Part shown: in pieces, positions 39,061-48,334 of the stretch
Layout: the number at the start of each line of letters is the position of its first letter
Numbering within the stretch: position 1 is the stretch's first letter
Assembly: GCA_947624975.1 (NCBI GenBank)
Contig: CANQMP010000005.1
Location: 1 to 64,000, forward strand
From: Candidatus Gastranaerophilales bacterium
GTDB taxonomy: Bacteria; Cyanobacteriota; Vampirovibrionia; Gastranaerophilales; Gastranaerophilaceae
Direction: 5' to 3'
DNA length: 64,000 nt
Position numbers and translations under genes: made by a program
The notes under the pieces: generated by a model
Seen by the model: the letters and a program-made list of their open reading frames with translations, nothing else
What the model was told of the DNA's origin: nothing
Databases searched by the model: none

Positions 39061-39135
39061 TAATTATTAGTAAATCGGGTAATAATTTTATTTTTGTTTT
39101 AAAATAGAATTATTAATAAGATATCGGATAAAAAA

Positions 39136-40314
39136 ATGTCATTGTTGGGAAAATATACGGACAATTTTATAGAGGAGGAAAAATCTTCATACGTTACCCC
39201 TGCGGTATTACGTGATGATGAAGATATCAGTCTGAAAAAATCAATTATAATTTCGGCAATTCTTCATCCGACCGTTGCGGGTGCGATATGGCTCAGTGTG
39301 TTTATTCTCGCTCTGATGGGTATAACATTTACTTTGTTTGAAAAACCTCAACCTAAGTTAAATGATATAGAATTTGTACTTGTCGATAAAGAGGAAACAC
39401 CGATAAATAAAAATACTCCTTATCGTGCGGATATAAATTCCCGTGCGGGCGGTCATCACGACCCGACAAGAAAGGTTTCTATGCCTTCTCCCGCTCTGGG
39501 AACTCCGAAACAGGCTTCACAACCTTCAAAACAGCCTGCAAAGCCTAAAGTATCCAATCCGATACAAAAAATAGTACAGCAGGCAGCACAGCCAAAACCG
39601 GCAAAACAACCTTCGGCGAAACCTGCACAAAAACCCGTTCAGCAGGAAGGTCCTAAAAAACCGCAGCAGGCAAAACCTGCTCCTCCGACGGCTCGTCCGT
39701 CTTTAAAACCGCCGACAACTCCGAAACCTGTGGCTAAACCTTCATCAGCGTTTCATGTTCCCGTTCCGTCGGGCGGAAGCGGTTCAGGCAGATACTCTAC
39801 AGGTCCGATAAGCGGTTCGGGTACATCGGCTAAAGGTGGTGCGGGCGGTTCATCGGGTGCTTCAGGTGCGGGAAAATATTCCCCCGGACCTTCACTTGCA
39901 CCGACCGGCGGAAGCGGAACAAAACTTGCCAAAGGCGGCGGAGGCGGAACAGGCGGGTTGGGTAATCCCGGCCCCGGAAATCCCAACGGCAGACCCGGTA
40001 TTGATGCAATTAGAGAACCGGATTTCGGACCTTATATGAGAGAATTGCAAAGACGTATTAAAATGAATTGGGATCCGCCAAAAGGTAACGAAAGTAAGCG
40101 TGTAGTCCTATTATTCAAAATCGCAAAGGACGGAAGATTACTTTCTTGCAGTGTGTTTAAATCATCGGGCTTGCCCGGTGCGGATAAAGCGGCTATAAAC
40201 GCCGTGCAGGCAACAGCACCTTTCAGACCGCTGCCTGCGGAATTTAAAGGTCAAAGCATTGATATTCAGTTTACCTTTGATTACAATGTTTTTGGAGCGT
40301 CAGGATACAACTAA
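39136..40314 (+). CDS. tonB: TonB family energy transducer with Pro/Lys/Gln-rich and Gly/Ser-rich linkers
   Basis: One TM segment; C-terminal FGPYMRELQRRIKMNWDPPKGNESKRVVLLFKIAKDGRLLSCSVFKSSGLPGADKAAINAVQATAPFRPLP. Confidence 0.87.
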   Translation: MSLLGKYTDNFIEEEKSSYVTPAVLRDDEDISLKKSIIISAILHPTVAGAIWLSVFILALMGITFTLFEKPQPKLNDIEFVLVDKEETPINKNTPYRADINSRAGGHHDPTRKVSMPSPALGTPKQASQPSKQPAKPKVSNPIQKIVQQAAQPKPAKQPSAKPAQKPVQQEGPKKPQQAKPAPPTARPSLKPPTTPKPVAKPSSAFHVPVPSGGSGSGRYSTGPISGSGTSAKGGAGGSSGASGAGKYSPGPSLAPTGGSGTKLAKGGGGGTGGLGNPGPGNPNGRPGIDAIREPDFGPYMRELQRRIKMNWDPPKGNESKRVVLLFKIAKDGRLLSCSVFKSSGLPGADKAAINAVQATAPFRPLPAEFKGQSIDIQFTFDYNVFGASGYN

Positions 40315-40333
40315 AAAAAAGAGGATAAAAACT

Positions 40334-40981
40334 ATGGAACTATTATTACATTCTATTGCTATGGACTGGCCGGTACTTTTACCGATTTTGGTATGCTCAA
40401 TTCTTGTCGTGGGCGTCGTTATTAACAGATTTTCTTTCTACAAGAAAAACAAAAGAGATGTCGTTTTGTTTATTCCGAGATTACAGAAAGAGCTTGTGAA
40501 AAATAATCTTGACGGTGCTCAAAACCTTGCGGTACAATGCGGAGGTGTAATCGGCGAAGTCACCGAAGAAGCCGTCAGAATTTTCTCCGAGCAAAAAAAC
40601 GGTTTTTCCCGTTCTTTTGATATTGCAGCTTCGCTTGCTACAAGAAAACTCGAAAGCCACCTTACAATTTTAGGTACAATCGGCGGTGTCGCTCCGTTTT
40701 TAGGTTTGTTCGGCACGGTTGTCAGAATTCTTTATACATTTCAGGATTTGGCAACACAGGGTAATCAGTCCGCTGCGGTTGCAATGGGTATCGGTTCTGC
40801 ATTGATAGCTACGGCTTTCGGTTTGGGAGTCGCAATCGTTGCGGTTATTTTCTATAACTCGTTCCAGTCTATCGTAAAACGCTACGAGGATGATTTCCAG
40901 TTAATCAAATTACTGTTCTTGAGTTTCGTTGATTCAAACGACGAATCCACTACTCCAAGCAACGCAAACATATCATTATGA
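40334..40981 (+). CDS. exbB: ExbB/TolQ/MotA family proton channel
   Basis: LTILGTIGGVAPFLGLFGTVVRI, GIGSALIATAFGLGVAIVAVIFYN. Confidence 0.92.
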   Translation: MELLLHSIAMDWPVLLPILVCSILVVGVVINRFSFYKKNKRDVVLFIPRLQKELVKNNLDGAQNLAVQCGGVIGEVTEEAVRIFSEQKNGFSRSFDIAASLATRKLESHLTILGTIGGVAPFLGLFGTVVRILYTFQDLATQGNQSAAVAMGIGSALIATAFGLGVAIVAVIFYNSFQSIVKRYEDDFQLIKLLFLSFVDSNDESTTPSNANISL

Positions 40982-40993
40982 GAACTATAAACT

Positions 40994-41446
40994 ATGGCAA
41001 TGAAAACAAATAAGGGCAAAGATGCTCTGTTTACGGAAATAAATATAACACCTTTAACGGATATCTTTTTGGTACTGTTAATCATTATGATGGTTGTAGC
41101 ACCTACGTTTCAGTCTACGGACAGTTCAATTACAATTCCCGAGATAAACAGCGGTGTTGCTATCGAGCAGCGTAATGCAACGGTTTCCGTAACAAAAGAG
41201 GGAAATATTTATCTCAACGGTAATCCCGTGAGTGAAGATAATCTTGCAAGCGAATTGGTTACGCTTAAAGAAACTCTTGAAAAGCCCGAAGTTGTTGTAA
41301 AGGCTGATGAAAGGGTTAGAAGTGCCAAGATTATGGAGATTATGAATGCCGCTCAAGAAGCCGAATACAAAAAACTTATCGTCGCAGGCGAGCCGTTGAG
41401 TAAAAAAGAACAAAAAGATTTGGAAAAGAACAGGGCAAGAGGTTAA
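40994..41446 (+). CDS. exbD: ExbD/TolR biopolymer transport protein (copy 1)
   Basis: FTEINITPLTDIFLVLLIIMMVVAP. Confidence 0.92.
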   Translation: MAMKTNKGKDALFTEINITPLTDIFLVLLIIMMVVAPTFQSTDSSITIPEINSGVAIEQRNATVSVTKEGNIYLNGNPVSEDNLASELVTLKETLEKPEVVVKADERVRSAKIMEIMNAAQEAEYKKLIVAGEPLSKKEQKDLEKNRARG

Positions 41447-41449
41447 AAT

Positions 41450-41842
41450 ATGTCTAAAAACAGAGATACTTTCAACGAAATAAACATAACGCCGTTAACG
41501 GATATTTTTCTTGTTCTGTTAATCATAATGATGGTTATCGCTCCGATGCTTGACCAGCAGGGGTTGAATTTGACCGTTCCTGAAAATGTCGCCGAAGAAC
41601 AGGTTAAAAATACCGAAACAAAAATTATGACAATAATGGTTTCCTCGGATGACAGATTTTATCTTGACGGTGAGGAAATTACCGTTGATAATTTGGAAAA
41701 TTCAATAAAAGCACAAGCCAAAAACTATCCTGACGGACTTTTGATAAAAACAGACTCTGATTCTTCACACGGTGCAATGGTTAAGGTTATGGACAGTGCG
41801 AGAAATTCCGGTATTACAAGTATCTCGATAGATGAAATTTAA
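41450..41842 (+). CDS. exbD: ExbD/TolR biopolymer transport protein (copy 2)
   Basis: FNEINITPLTDIFLVLLIIMMVIAP. Confidence 0.92.
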   Translation: MSKNRDTFNEINITPLTDIFLVLLIIMMVIAPMLDQQGLNLTVPENVAEEQVKNTETKIMTIMVSSDDRFYLDGEEITVDNLENSIKAQAKNYPDGLLIKTDSDSSHGAMVKVMDSARNSGITSISIDEI

Positions 41843-42012
41843 ACCTTCCAGCCGTTTCCGTCCGCTACGTCGAAAAATTTTCGCATTTTATCGGCAACGC
41901 TTTCGTCTTTTTCTTTCGGAAAAATCAAATCAGGCTTTGACATGTCAACTTGTGCCATGTTATCAAGCTTGTCTACATATTTTTTGAAACTTTTAAAATC
42001 TACTATCTTCAT
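41839..42012 (-). CDS. small hypothetical protein
   Basis: MKIVDFKSFKKYVDKLDNMAQVDMSKPDLIFPKEKDESVADKMRKFFDVADGNGWKV; convergent with exbD. Confidence 0.45.
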   Translation of the reverse strand: MKIVDFKSFKKYVDKLDNMAQVDMSKPDLIFPKEKDESVADKMRKFFDVADGNGWKV

Positions 42013-42254
42013 TTTATCTCTCTCATATAAATAAAATATTTTTGAAAAAGTGATTTTCAAAAAATTTGTATTTGTTTACAAAAGTATACACAAATTTAAC
42101 GATATCCGTTTAAAATGCTACATCAAATGTATGATTTTATGCGGTTATGGCTGTATGTTCGGAGATTAATACCGTATAATAATTTGTAGTAATGTTGACT
42201 TTTAAAAAATCATCATTATAGACAAGACAGATAGTAATAAGAGGAGATAACTCT

Positions 42255-43613
42255 ATGGGTATGGCAGCATCACAAGCCAGATACTTAGGCTTGACGGCAA
42301 GAAAAACTAACGTAGAATATGAAGGACAACAGGTTAACCAGGCACGTACGGCACTTGCAAACCAGAGTGCGAACACATTTAATGATTTGCTTGCCTTAGA
42401 AGTTCCGACTGCTCCAAGTACGCAAGATTACACTACTTTACAGTATTCTTATCAAGATGGATTAACGACTGAAACAATATCAAATATGTCGGAACTAATT
42501 AATGATCCCGACGGCTATAATTATTTAATTACACATTACCATTATTCTGATATTTATACAGGTATAAGAATAAAAAGAGATAATCCGCAAGTTATTTTGG
42601 AAGACAATCCTGTTGAAAAAAGCATTAGTGTAAATGGTGAAAATGATGAAAAAATCACTGTAACAAAAAAGAATGGTAGTGACGACGACGATGATAACCA
42701 AGGATATTCAATTAATGGTCATGATTTAACTAAATATGATCCAAGTGAGAATACAGATGAAAAAGTGACTGGAGCTTTTAATAAACTCAAGGAACAATAT
42801 TCGAATTTGGATGAAGATAAAACTTATTACATGATACAAGATGGCGATCAGGTTTATTTCTTTGATGAGGATACTTTAAAGGCATTGTCTGAAACTTCGG
42901 AAACCGGTGACACCGATGCAGATTCAGATACTGATGCTGATAGTGATGCTGAGGCAGTAAATGAATTAAAATATTACACTGTAGAACCCGGTGTACCAAA
43001 GTATGTAGGCAACTCTCAGGTTCGTAAATACGATCCTACCAATACATCGGAGAAAGCAGCTTATGAACAGATATGTAAAGATTTACCTGATGAATCATTT
43101 GCAAAAGCTGAGGAATCCGATATTTATGTTTGGGATTATCAAGGCAGGACTTATTTCGGAACTTATGATGATTTAGTTGCTACAGCTAAAAGTGCACCCG
43201 ACCCTTCTAAACCCACAGAAAATCAAAGTAAGTTGACGGAATATTATGCAGAAAACGTATCTACTAAGATTGAACGTCAGGAAAAGGCATTTGTTGATCT
43301 TGATGATAAAGGACGTCCCCAATCAATCAGGTTTGAGGATAGTACTGCTACTTACGCTTTGAGTACTGAAACCAAAACGGACGAAGCTGCCTATCAAGAT
43401 GCGATGAACCAATATAACTACGATATGCAGGTTTATGAAAAGAAAATTGCAGATATCAACGCTAAAACGAAAAAAATTCAGGAACAGGACAGAACTCTTG
43501 AACTTCGTTTAAGACAGCTTGACACGGAGCAAGAGGCACTTCAAACCGAAATGGAAGCGGTTAAAAAAGTTATTGATAAAAACATTGAATCAACATTTAA
43601 AACATTTGAATAG
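42255..43613 (+). CDS. coiled-coil protein with ASQARYLGLTARK N-terminus and acidic central insert
   Basis: N-terminal MGMAASQARYLGLTARKTNVEYEGQQVNQARTALANQ; C-terminal long helix ending KKVIDKNIESTFKTFE; SD GAGGAG. Confidence 0.75.
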   Translation: MGMAASQARYLGLTARKTNVEYEGQQVNQARTALANQSANTFNDLLALEVPTAPSTQDYTTLQYSYQDGLTTETISNMSELINDPDGYNYLITHYHYSDIYTGIRIKRDNPQVILEDNPVEKSISVNGENDEKITVTKKNGSDDDDDNQGYSINGHDLTKYDPSENTDEKVTGAFNKLKEQYSNLDEDKTYYMIQDGDQVYFFDEDTLKALSETSETGDTDADSDTDADSDAEAVNELKYYTVEPGVPKYVGNSQVRKYDPTNTSEKAAYEQICKDLPDESFAKAEESDIYVWDYQGRTYFGTYDDLVATAKSAPDPSKPTENQSKLTEYYAENVSTKIERQEKAFVDLDDKGRPQSIRFEDSTATYALSTETKTDEAAYQDAMNQYNYDMQVYEKKIADINAKTKKIQEQDRTLELRLRQLDTEQEALQTEMEAVKKVIDKNIESTFKTFE

Positions 43614-43621
43614 AGGTTTAT

Positions 43622-44434
43622 ATGGCATATAAAAATGATAGTTATCTTGTAATAGCAAACAAATTTGGATCGGCAAGTTCCGATGCAAAGGCTCAGTTAT
43701 GGGAAACGTACGATAAATTAAGAGATTTAACGGTTTCAGGCAGCGGCATGGGAACAGGTTTTGAGGCAACGGGCGGATTTTTGTATAATTTGGCAAGTTT
43801 GTTTTGTCCGTCTGCTTTTTCAACGGTCTTTGGCGCATCGGAAACCATGAATATCCCCGGAACTTCTTACGCTTCAAAATTCAACGGCGGGTCATCCTTC
43901 GGAATTGACTCTTTATACGGTTATTCGGGTTTTCCGGGCGGTGCCGCACCGATTTCTTGGAGCGGTTTTGCAACAGGCGGTGCTTCATCAATTTTTAACG
44001 GATGGGGAACCGACAGAGGTGTTGCAACGGGTTATGCATCAGGTATAGGCGGAATAGCCGATGTTGCAAGTGCTGCCGCATACGGACTCGGTGCCGCTAA
44101 CGGTTACGGGTTTTCCATGAAGAATTTGGTACTGCCTTTAGCAGGTATAATTTCAGGTTGGGGCGGTATTTTGCAGGCTGCAGCACCTTATCTCGGTGAA
44201 TTCGGGCTGCCTTCTATCGTTATGGGTAACTTGATGCAAGGTACAACATCCGCTGCGTTGGCTGCTTACCAGAATGTGACAGGAAACGTCACGGCAAATG
44301 CGGATTCAATACTTTCAAATAAAGTCCGAAATATTGAAACCGTTTGCAAAATGCTCGATACTCAAGGCGATGTCGTTAAAAAGATGCTTAAAGAATCAAT
44401 CGAAGGCGACAGCAAAGCTATTCAAAACTTGTAA
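43622..44434 (+). CDS. Gly/Ala/Ser-rich hydrophobic protein of unknown function
   Basis: 270-aa ORF directly after previous gene; GGxxS/GFGT-rich composition. Confidence 0.65.
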   Translation: MAYKNDSYLVIANKFGSASSDAKAQLWETYDKLRDLTVSGSGMGTGFEATGGFLYNLASLFCPSAFSTVFGASETMNIPGTSYASKFNGGSSFGIDSLYGYSGFPGGAAPISWSGFATGGASSIFNGWGTDRGVATGYASGIGGIADVASAAAYGLGAANGYGFSMKNLVLPLAGIISGWGGILQAAAPYLGEFGLPSIVMGNLMQGTTSAALAAYQNVTGNVTANADSILSNKVRNIETVCKMLDTQGDVVKKMLKESIEGDSKAIQNL

Positions 44435-44456
44435 ACTTTGTTTACAAGTTTTTTTC
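44424..44456 (+). terminator. terminator hairpin overlapping stop codon
   Basis: AAACTTGTAAAC-TTT-GTTTACAAGTTTTTTTT; stop codon TAA 44432-44434 lies in the stem. Confidence 0.85.
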
Positions 44457-44603
44457 TAATAATTAAAGTTTTTTTAAACTTTGACCGTTATAAAAAATAC
44501 TTAGACCAAATATTAAGACATGTAAACTAAATTTACAAATAAAAGCAATTATTTACGTTCAGTTGTTTTAATATACATGTAGGTCTAAAGTGTAAGGAGA
44601 AAA

Positions 44604-44876
44604 ATGCTTCGAGAAACTTTAGAAATGAATATAAAAAGATTAATGGACTTCTTGATATATTCAAAAAACTTTCTGATAAGAAAGAATCCTATAAAATCAA
44701 TGTCAAATTCTTTTATGGAAGGTCTTAGAGAATTTTTGACAATGAACAAGAAACGAAAGATGGCACAGTACAGATTAAATTATCACCGCCATCAGTTTCA
44801 AAAAATGGAACAGTTGATTGCACAAAATAATCAACACACATTTCTAAAGGGTAAAAACCTTAACGAAACAAGATAA
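44604..44876 (+). CDS. small basic hypothetical protein
   Basis: 90-aa ORF, SD AAGGAG; repeated NK-rich helices. Confidence 0.5.
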   Translation: MLRETLEMNIKRLMDFLIYSKNFLIRKNPIKSMSNSFMEGLREFLTMNKKRKMAQYRLNYHRHQFQKMEQLIAQNNQHTFLKGKNLNETR

Positions 44877-44888
44877 AGGAAACAGAAA

Positions 44889-45221
44889 ATGGGTTTATGT
44901 GTAGCGCAAATCAGAGTAATGTATCTTTTAAGGGCAAGACTTGATTTGGAATACAAAATTATGCTTGTCACTCAGGCAAAATCAAACTTGTCAGCTTCCG
45001 TAACCGATTTAATGCAAATCGGTAATGATATGTCTGATCCCGATAACCCGACTGCAAAACTTTTACAGCAGCGTCAGGCAAAACTTAAAGTTTTGGAAGA
45101 AAAACTTGATGCACAACTGGCTGCTTATAATACAAGATTAAAAATGATAGAAACAGAATATGAATCCGCCGTAGCTGTTCGTGATAAAAATATTGAGCGC
45201 TCATTCTCTTACGGCAGATAA
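44889..45221 (+). CDS. 110-aa coiled-coil protein, short paralog of the 42255 gene
   Basis: MGLCVAQIRVMYLLRARLDLEYKIMLVTQAKSNL...VRDKNIERSFSYGR matches both ends of the 452-aa protein. Confidence 0.65.
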   Translation: MGLCVAQIRVMYLLRARLDLEYKIMLVTQAKSNLSASVTDLMQIGNDMSDPDNPTAKLLQQRQAKLKVLEEKLDAQLAAYNTRLKMIETEYESAVAVRDKNIERSFSYGR

Positions 45222-45222
45222 G

Positions 45223-46449
45223 TTATTCATACCTTAACGCATCAATAGGATTCAATAATGAAGCTTTATATGCGGGGTAGTAGCCGAAAAGCACTCCGAT
45301 AAAGCCCGAAAATCCGAGTGAAAGCAATATTGAAAATAGCGAGATAGACACATTCATCGTACTTGCCATCTGCATAATTTGCGCTCCGGTTATGCCCGTT
45401 ACAACCCCTATAAGTCCGCCGACTATCGAAAGCAGAAAGGATTCTATTAAAAATTGAATTCTTATATCCGACGGTTTTGCACCGATAGCCATTCTTATAC
45501 CGATTTCTTTAGTCCTTTCGGTTACGGATACGAGCATGATGTTCATAATTCCGATACCGCCGACTAACAATGAAACCGATGCTATTGATGCAAGAAGAAT
45601 TGCAAATGTTTGAACGGTAGATTCTAATTTTTCCTGAAATTCCGCTGAATTTCTTATTTCAAAATCGTTATCCTGATTTTTACCTATTCTATGGCGTTGG
45701 ATTAAAAGGTCTGTGATATCTTTTTCCGCAAGACCGACATCTTCGGGAGTATCGCCTTTTACGACTATCATGGAAACCGTTCCGGGAAAACTTGTTCCGA
45801 AAACTTTTTTCTGAGCGGTGGTTATCGGGATAAATATTAAATCGTCCTGATCCATAGGCCCCATGCTGCCTTTTGATTTTAGTGTTCCGACTACTTTAAA
45901 AGGTATTCCGCCGACTCTTATTATTCTGCCTATAGGGTCTAAATCTCCGAAAAGTTCCGTCGCAACAGTTGAACCTATTACGGTAACTTTTGCGGAATTT
46001 TTAACATCTTCGGCTATCAAACCTCTGCCCAAATCGACTTCATAATTTTTTATATAGAAATAATCAGGTTCCGTGCCGTAAACAGTTGATGACCAGTTCT
46101 GGTTAGAATAAGTTAACTGTTTTCCTTCCGTGCTTACTGATGCTGCTGCGGAAACTCCTCTTGCAGTCTTTTTTATTGCAATTTCGTCTTTCAAAGTTAA
46201 TGTCGGACGTGTTCCAGCTCCCATTCTTACACCGCCTGATTTTGCAGATGCGGAACGAATTGTGAGCATGTTGCTTCCCATGGATTCCATATCTTTTTGA
46301 ACTTTTTCGCTTGCTCCCGTTCCGACTGCAAGCATTATAATAACGGCACTTACACCGATAATTATACCTAAGCTCGTAAGCATCGAACGCATTTTGTTTA
46401 TTTTTAGCGAAACTATCGCCATTTTTACGGTTGATTTGAAGTCTATCAT
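45223..46449 (-). CDS. macB: MacB-type ABC transporter permease
   Basis: MRSMLTSLGIIIGVSAVIIMLAVGTGA, LLVGGIGIMNIMLVSVTERTKEIGIRMAIGA, YYPAYKASLLNPIDALRYE. Confidence 0.93.
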   Translation of the reverse strand: MIDFKSTVKMAIVSLKINKMRSMLTSLGIIIGVSAVIIMLAVGTGASEKVQKDMESMGSNMLTIRSASAKSGGVRMGAGTRPTLTLKDEIAIKKTARGVSAAASVSTEGKQLTYSNQNWSSTVYGTEPDYFYIKNYEVDLGRGLIAEDVKNSAKVTVIGSTVATELFGDLDPIGRIIRVGGIPFKVVGTLKSKGSMGPMDQDDLIFIPITTAQKKVFGTSFPGTVSMIVVKGDTPEDVGLAEKDITDLLIQRHRIGKNQDNDFEIRNSAEFQEKLESTVQTFAILLASIASVSLLVGGIGIMNIMLVSVTERTKEIGIRMAIGAKPSDIRIQFLIESFLLSIVGGLIGVVTGITGAQIMQMASTMNVSISLFSILLSLGFSGFIGVLFGYYPAYKASLLNPIDALRYE

Positions 46450-46456
46450 TTTTCCT

Positions 46457-47161
46457 CTAGTATGGAATTGTTGTACTGGTATTTATTTCATCTGATATAA
46501 TATTTCCGTCTTTAAATTTTACCACTCGTTTGCAATATTGTGCAATATCGGGTTCGTGGGTTACAAGTACGATAGTTTTGCCCATATTTTTGTTTAAGTT
46601 TACAAAAAACTCCATAACCTCAATACTTGTTTTGGTGTCTAAGTTACCGGTCGGTTCGTCGGCGAGAATTAGCGGAGGGTCATTCACTATCGCACGTGCT
46701 ATGGCGACTCTTTGTTGTTGACCGCCTGACATCTGGTTTGGCATGTGATCTTCCCGTTTGGAAAGTCCCACAATTTCCAATGCTTTTTTTGCACGAACAA
46801 CACGTTCTTCCTCGGGTATTCCTTTATAAATCATCGGAAGTTCAACGTTTTCCAACGCGGTTGTTCTTGATATAAGGTTAAAACCCTGAAATACAAACCC
46901 CATTTTCTCGTTTCTTACCCGTGAGAGGTTGTTGCAGTCTAAGGATAACATATCAATTCCGTCGAGAAAATATGTGCCTGAATTAGGTTTGTCGAGAGTT
47001 CCGAGCATGTTCATAAATGTCGATTTACCCGAACCTGATGCACCCATTATTGCGACGAATTCGCCCTGTTCTACCGATAGCGAAACGCAATTTAGTGCAT
47101 TAAAGCTTTCTTCACCTGTTTGATATGTTTTTACGGCATCTTTTACTTCTATAAGTGACAT
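46457..47161 (-). CDS. MacB-type ABC transporter ATPase
   Basis: GASGSGKSTFMNMLG, QMSGGQQQRVAIARAIVNDP, ADEPTGNLD. Confidence 0.95.
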   Translation of the reverse strand: MSLIEVKDAVKTYQTGEESFNALNCVSLSVEQGEFVAIMGASGSGKSTFMNMLGTLDKPNSGTYFLDGIDMLSLDCNNLSRVRNEKMGFVFQGFNLISRTTALENVELPMIYKGIPEEERVVRAKKALEIVGLSKREDHMPNQMSGGQQQRVAIARAIVNDPPLILADEPTGNLDTKTSIEVMEFFVNLNKNMGKTIVLVTHEPDIAQYCKRVVKFKDGNIISDEINTSTTIPY

Positions 47162-48331
47162 TTATAACCTCGGCATCGGCGTTCTGCCGCTTTTTGAATT
47201 TTTTGAATTTTTACTGTCCGCACTCAAGATAACGAGTTCACCTTCTTTAATATCTCCCGAAAGAATTTCGGTGGAAACATCGTTACTTGCACCTGTTTCT
47301 ATTTCTATGCGTTTTGGTTTTCTGTTTTCCAAAATCCAAACACCCTGCTTTTTAAATCTTTCTTTGTTGTCTTGGGGTGTAAATTTAAGTGCCAAATTCG
47401 GTACGCAAATCACATCCTCGCTCTGGCTTGTTATGATGGAAACATTGGCGGTCATTCCGGGTTTAAGCTTTAAATCCTCGTTATCAACGTCAACGATTAC
47501 CGTGTAGGTTACGACGTTTGAAACAGTTGTCGGTGAAAGTCTAACCTGAGTGACTTTTCCATCAAATTGGCTGTCGGGGTAGCCGTCGAGCGTATAAGTA
47601 ACGTTTTGACCTTCTTTAACTTTTCCGATATCGGCTTCCGAAACGCTTACTTCAATTTGCATTTTTGTTAAATCCTGAGCGATTGTGAACAATTCGGGAG
47701 CCTGAAAACTTGCGGCAACCGGCTGTCCGAGGTCAATTTCTCTTGAAATAACCGTTCCGTCAACGGGTGCGATAATTTTTGTGTATCCGAGGTTTGTCTG
47801 AGCCGTTCTCAATGATGCCTGATACTGGTTGATTTGAGCTCTTGCGGCACTGATTTGTGCCAAATCGGATTTATAAGTGCTGTATTTTTCGTCAAGTTCG
47901 CTTTTCGCAACGAAATTTTTTGCATAAAGATTTTTGTATCGTTCGTATTGTTTTTGGTCATAATCCGCTATTGCCTGTAATCTCGCAAGATTAGCCGTTG
48001 CGTTGCCGATTTGAGCCTGATTTTGCTGAACCTGAGCTTCAAAATTTGCAGGGTCAATTTGAGCTAAAAGCTGACCTTTTTTGACTTCCGAGTTGAAATC
48101 GACATATATTTCTTTTATAAGTCCCGATACTGTTGAACCGACCGAAACCGTGTTTACGGGGTTAATCGTTCCTGATGCTTCAACGTACTGCGTAATTGTA
48201 CAGCGTTTTATTTTTCTCGTGGTGTATTTTATTTGTTTGCTTTTTATTATTCCGATAAGTGAAAATGCCAATACCCCCAAAAGTATTGCCAGTGCTATAT
48301 ATCTTTTTTTACCCTTTAATTTTTCTAACAT
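47162..48331 (-). CDS. macA: MacA-like periplasmic adaptor (HlyD/RND MFP family)
   Basis: YVEASGTINPVNTVSVGSTVSGLIKEIYVDFNSEVKKGQLLAQID, APVDGTVISREIDLGQPVAASFQAP. Confidence 0.92.
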   Translation of the reverse strand: MLEKLKGKKRYIALAILLGVLAFSLIGIIKSKQIKYTTRKIKRCTITQYVEASGTINPVNTVSVGSTVSGLIKEIYVDFNSEVKKGQLLAQIDPANFEAQVQQNQAQIGNATANLARLQAIADYDQKQYERYKNLYAKNFVAKSELDEKYSTYKSDLAQISAARAQINQYQASLRTAQTNLGYTKIIAPVDGTVISREIDLGQPVAASFQAPELFTIAQDLTKMQIEVSVSEADIGKVKEGQNVTYTLDGYPDSQFDGKVTQVRLSPTTVSNVVTYTVIVDVDNEDLKLKPGMTANVSIITSQSEDVICVPNLALKFTPQDNKERFKKQGVWILENRKPKRIEIETGASNDVSTEILSGDIKEGELVILSADSKNSKNSKSGRTPMPRL

Positions 48332-48334
48332 TTT

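Noticed and set aside
39753-39986. Pro-rich minus-strand ORF
   Set aside because: Antisense of the Gly/Ser-rich TonB linker; composition artefact.
44500-44588. Long-range inverted repeat TTAGACC...GGTCTAA
   Set aside because: Only 7-bp arms 74 nt apart in AT-rich DNA; could be chance.
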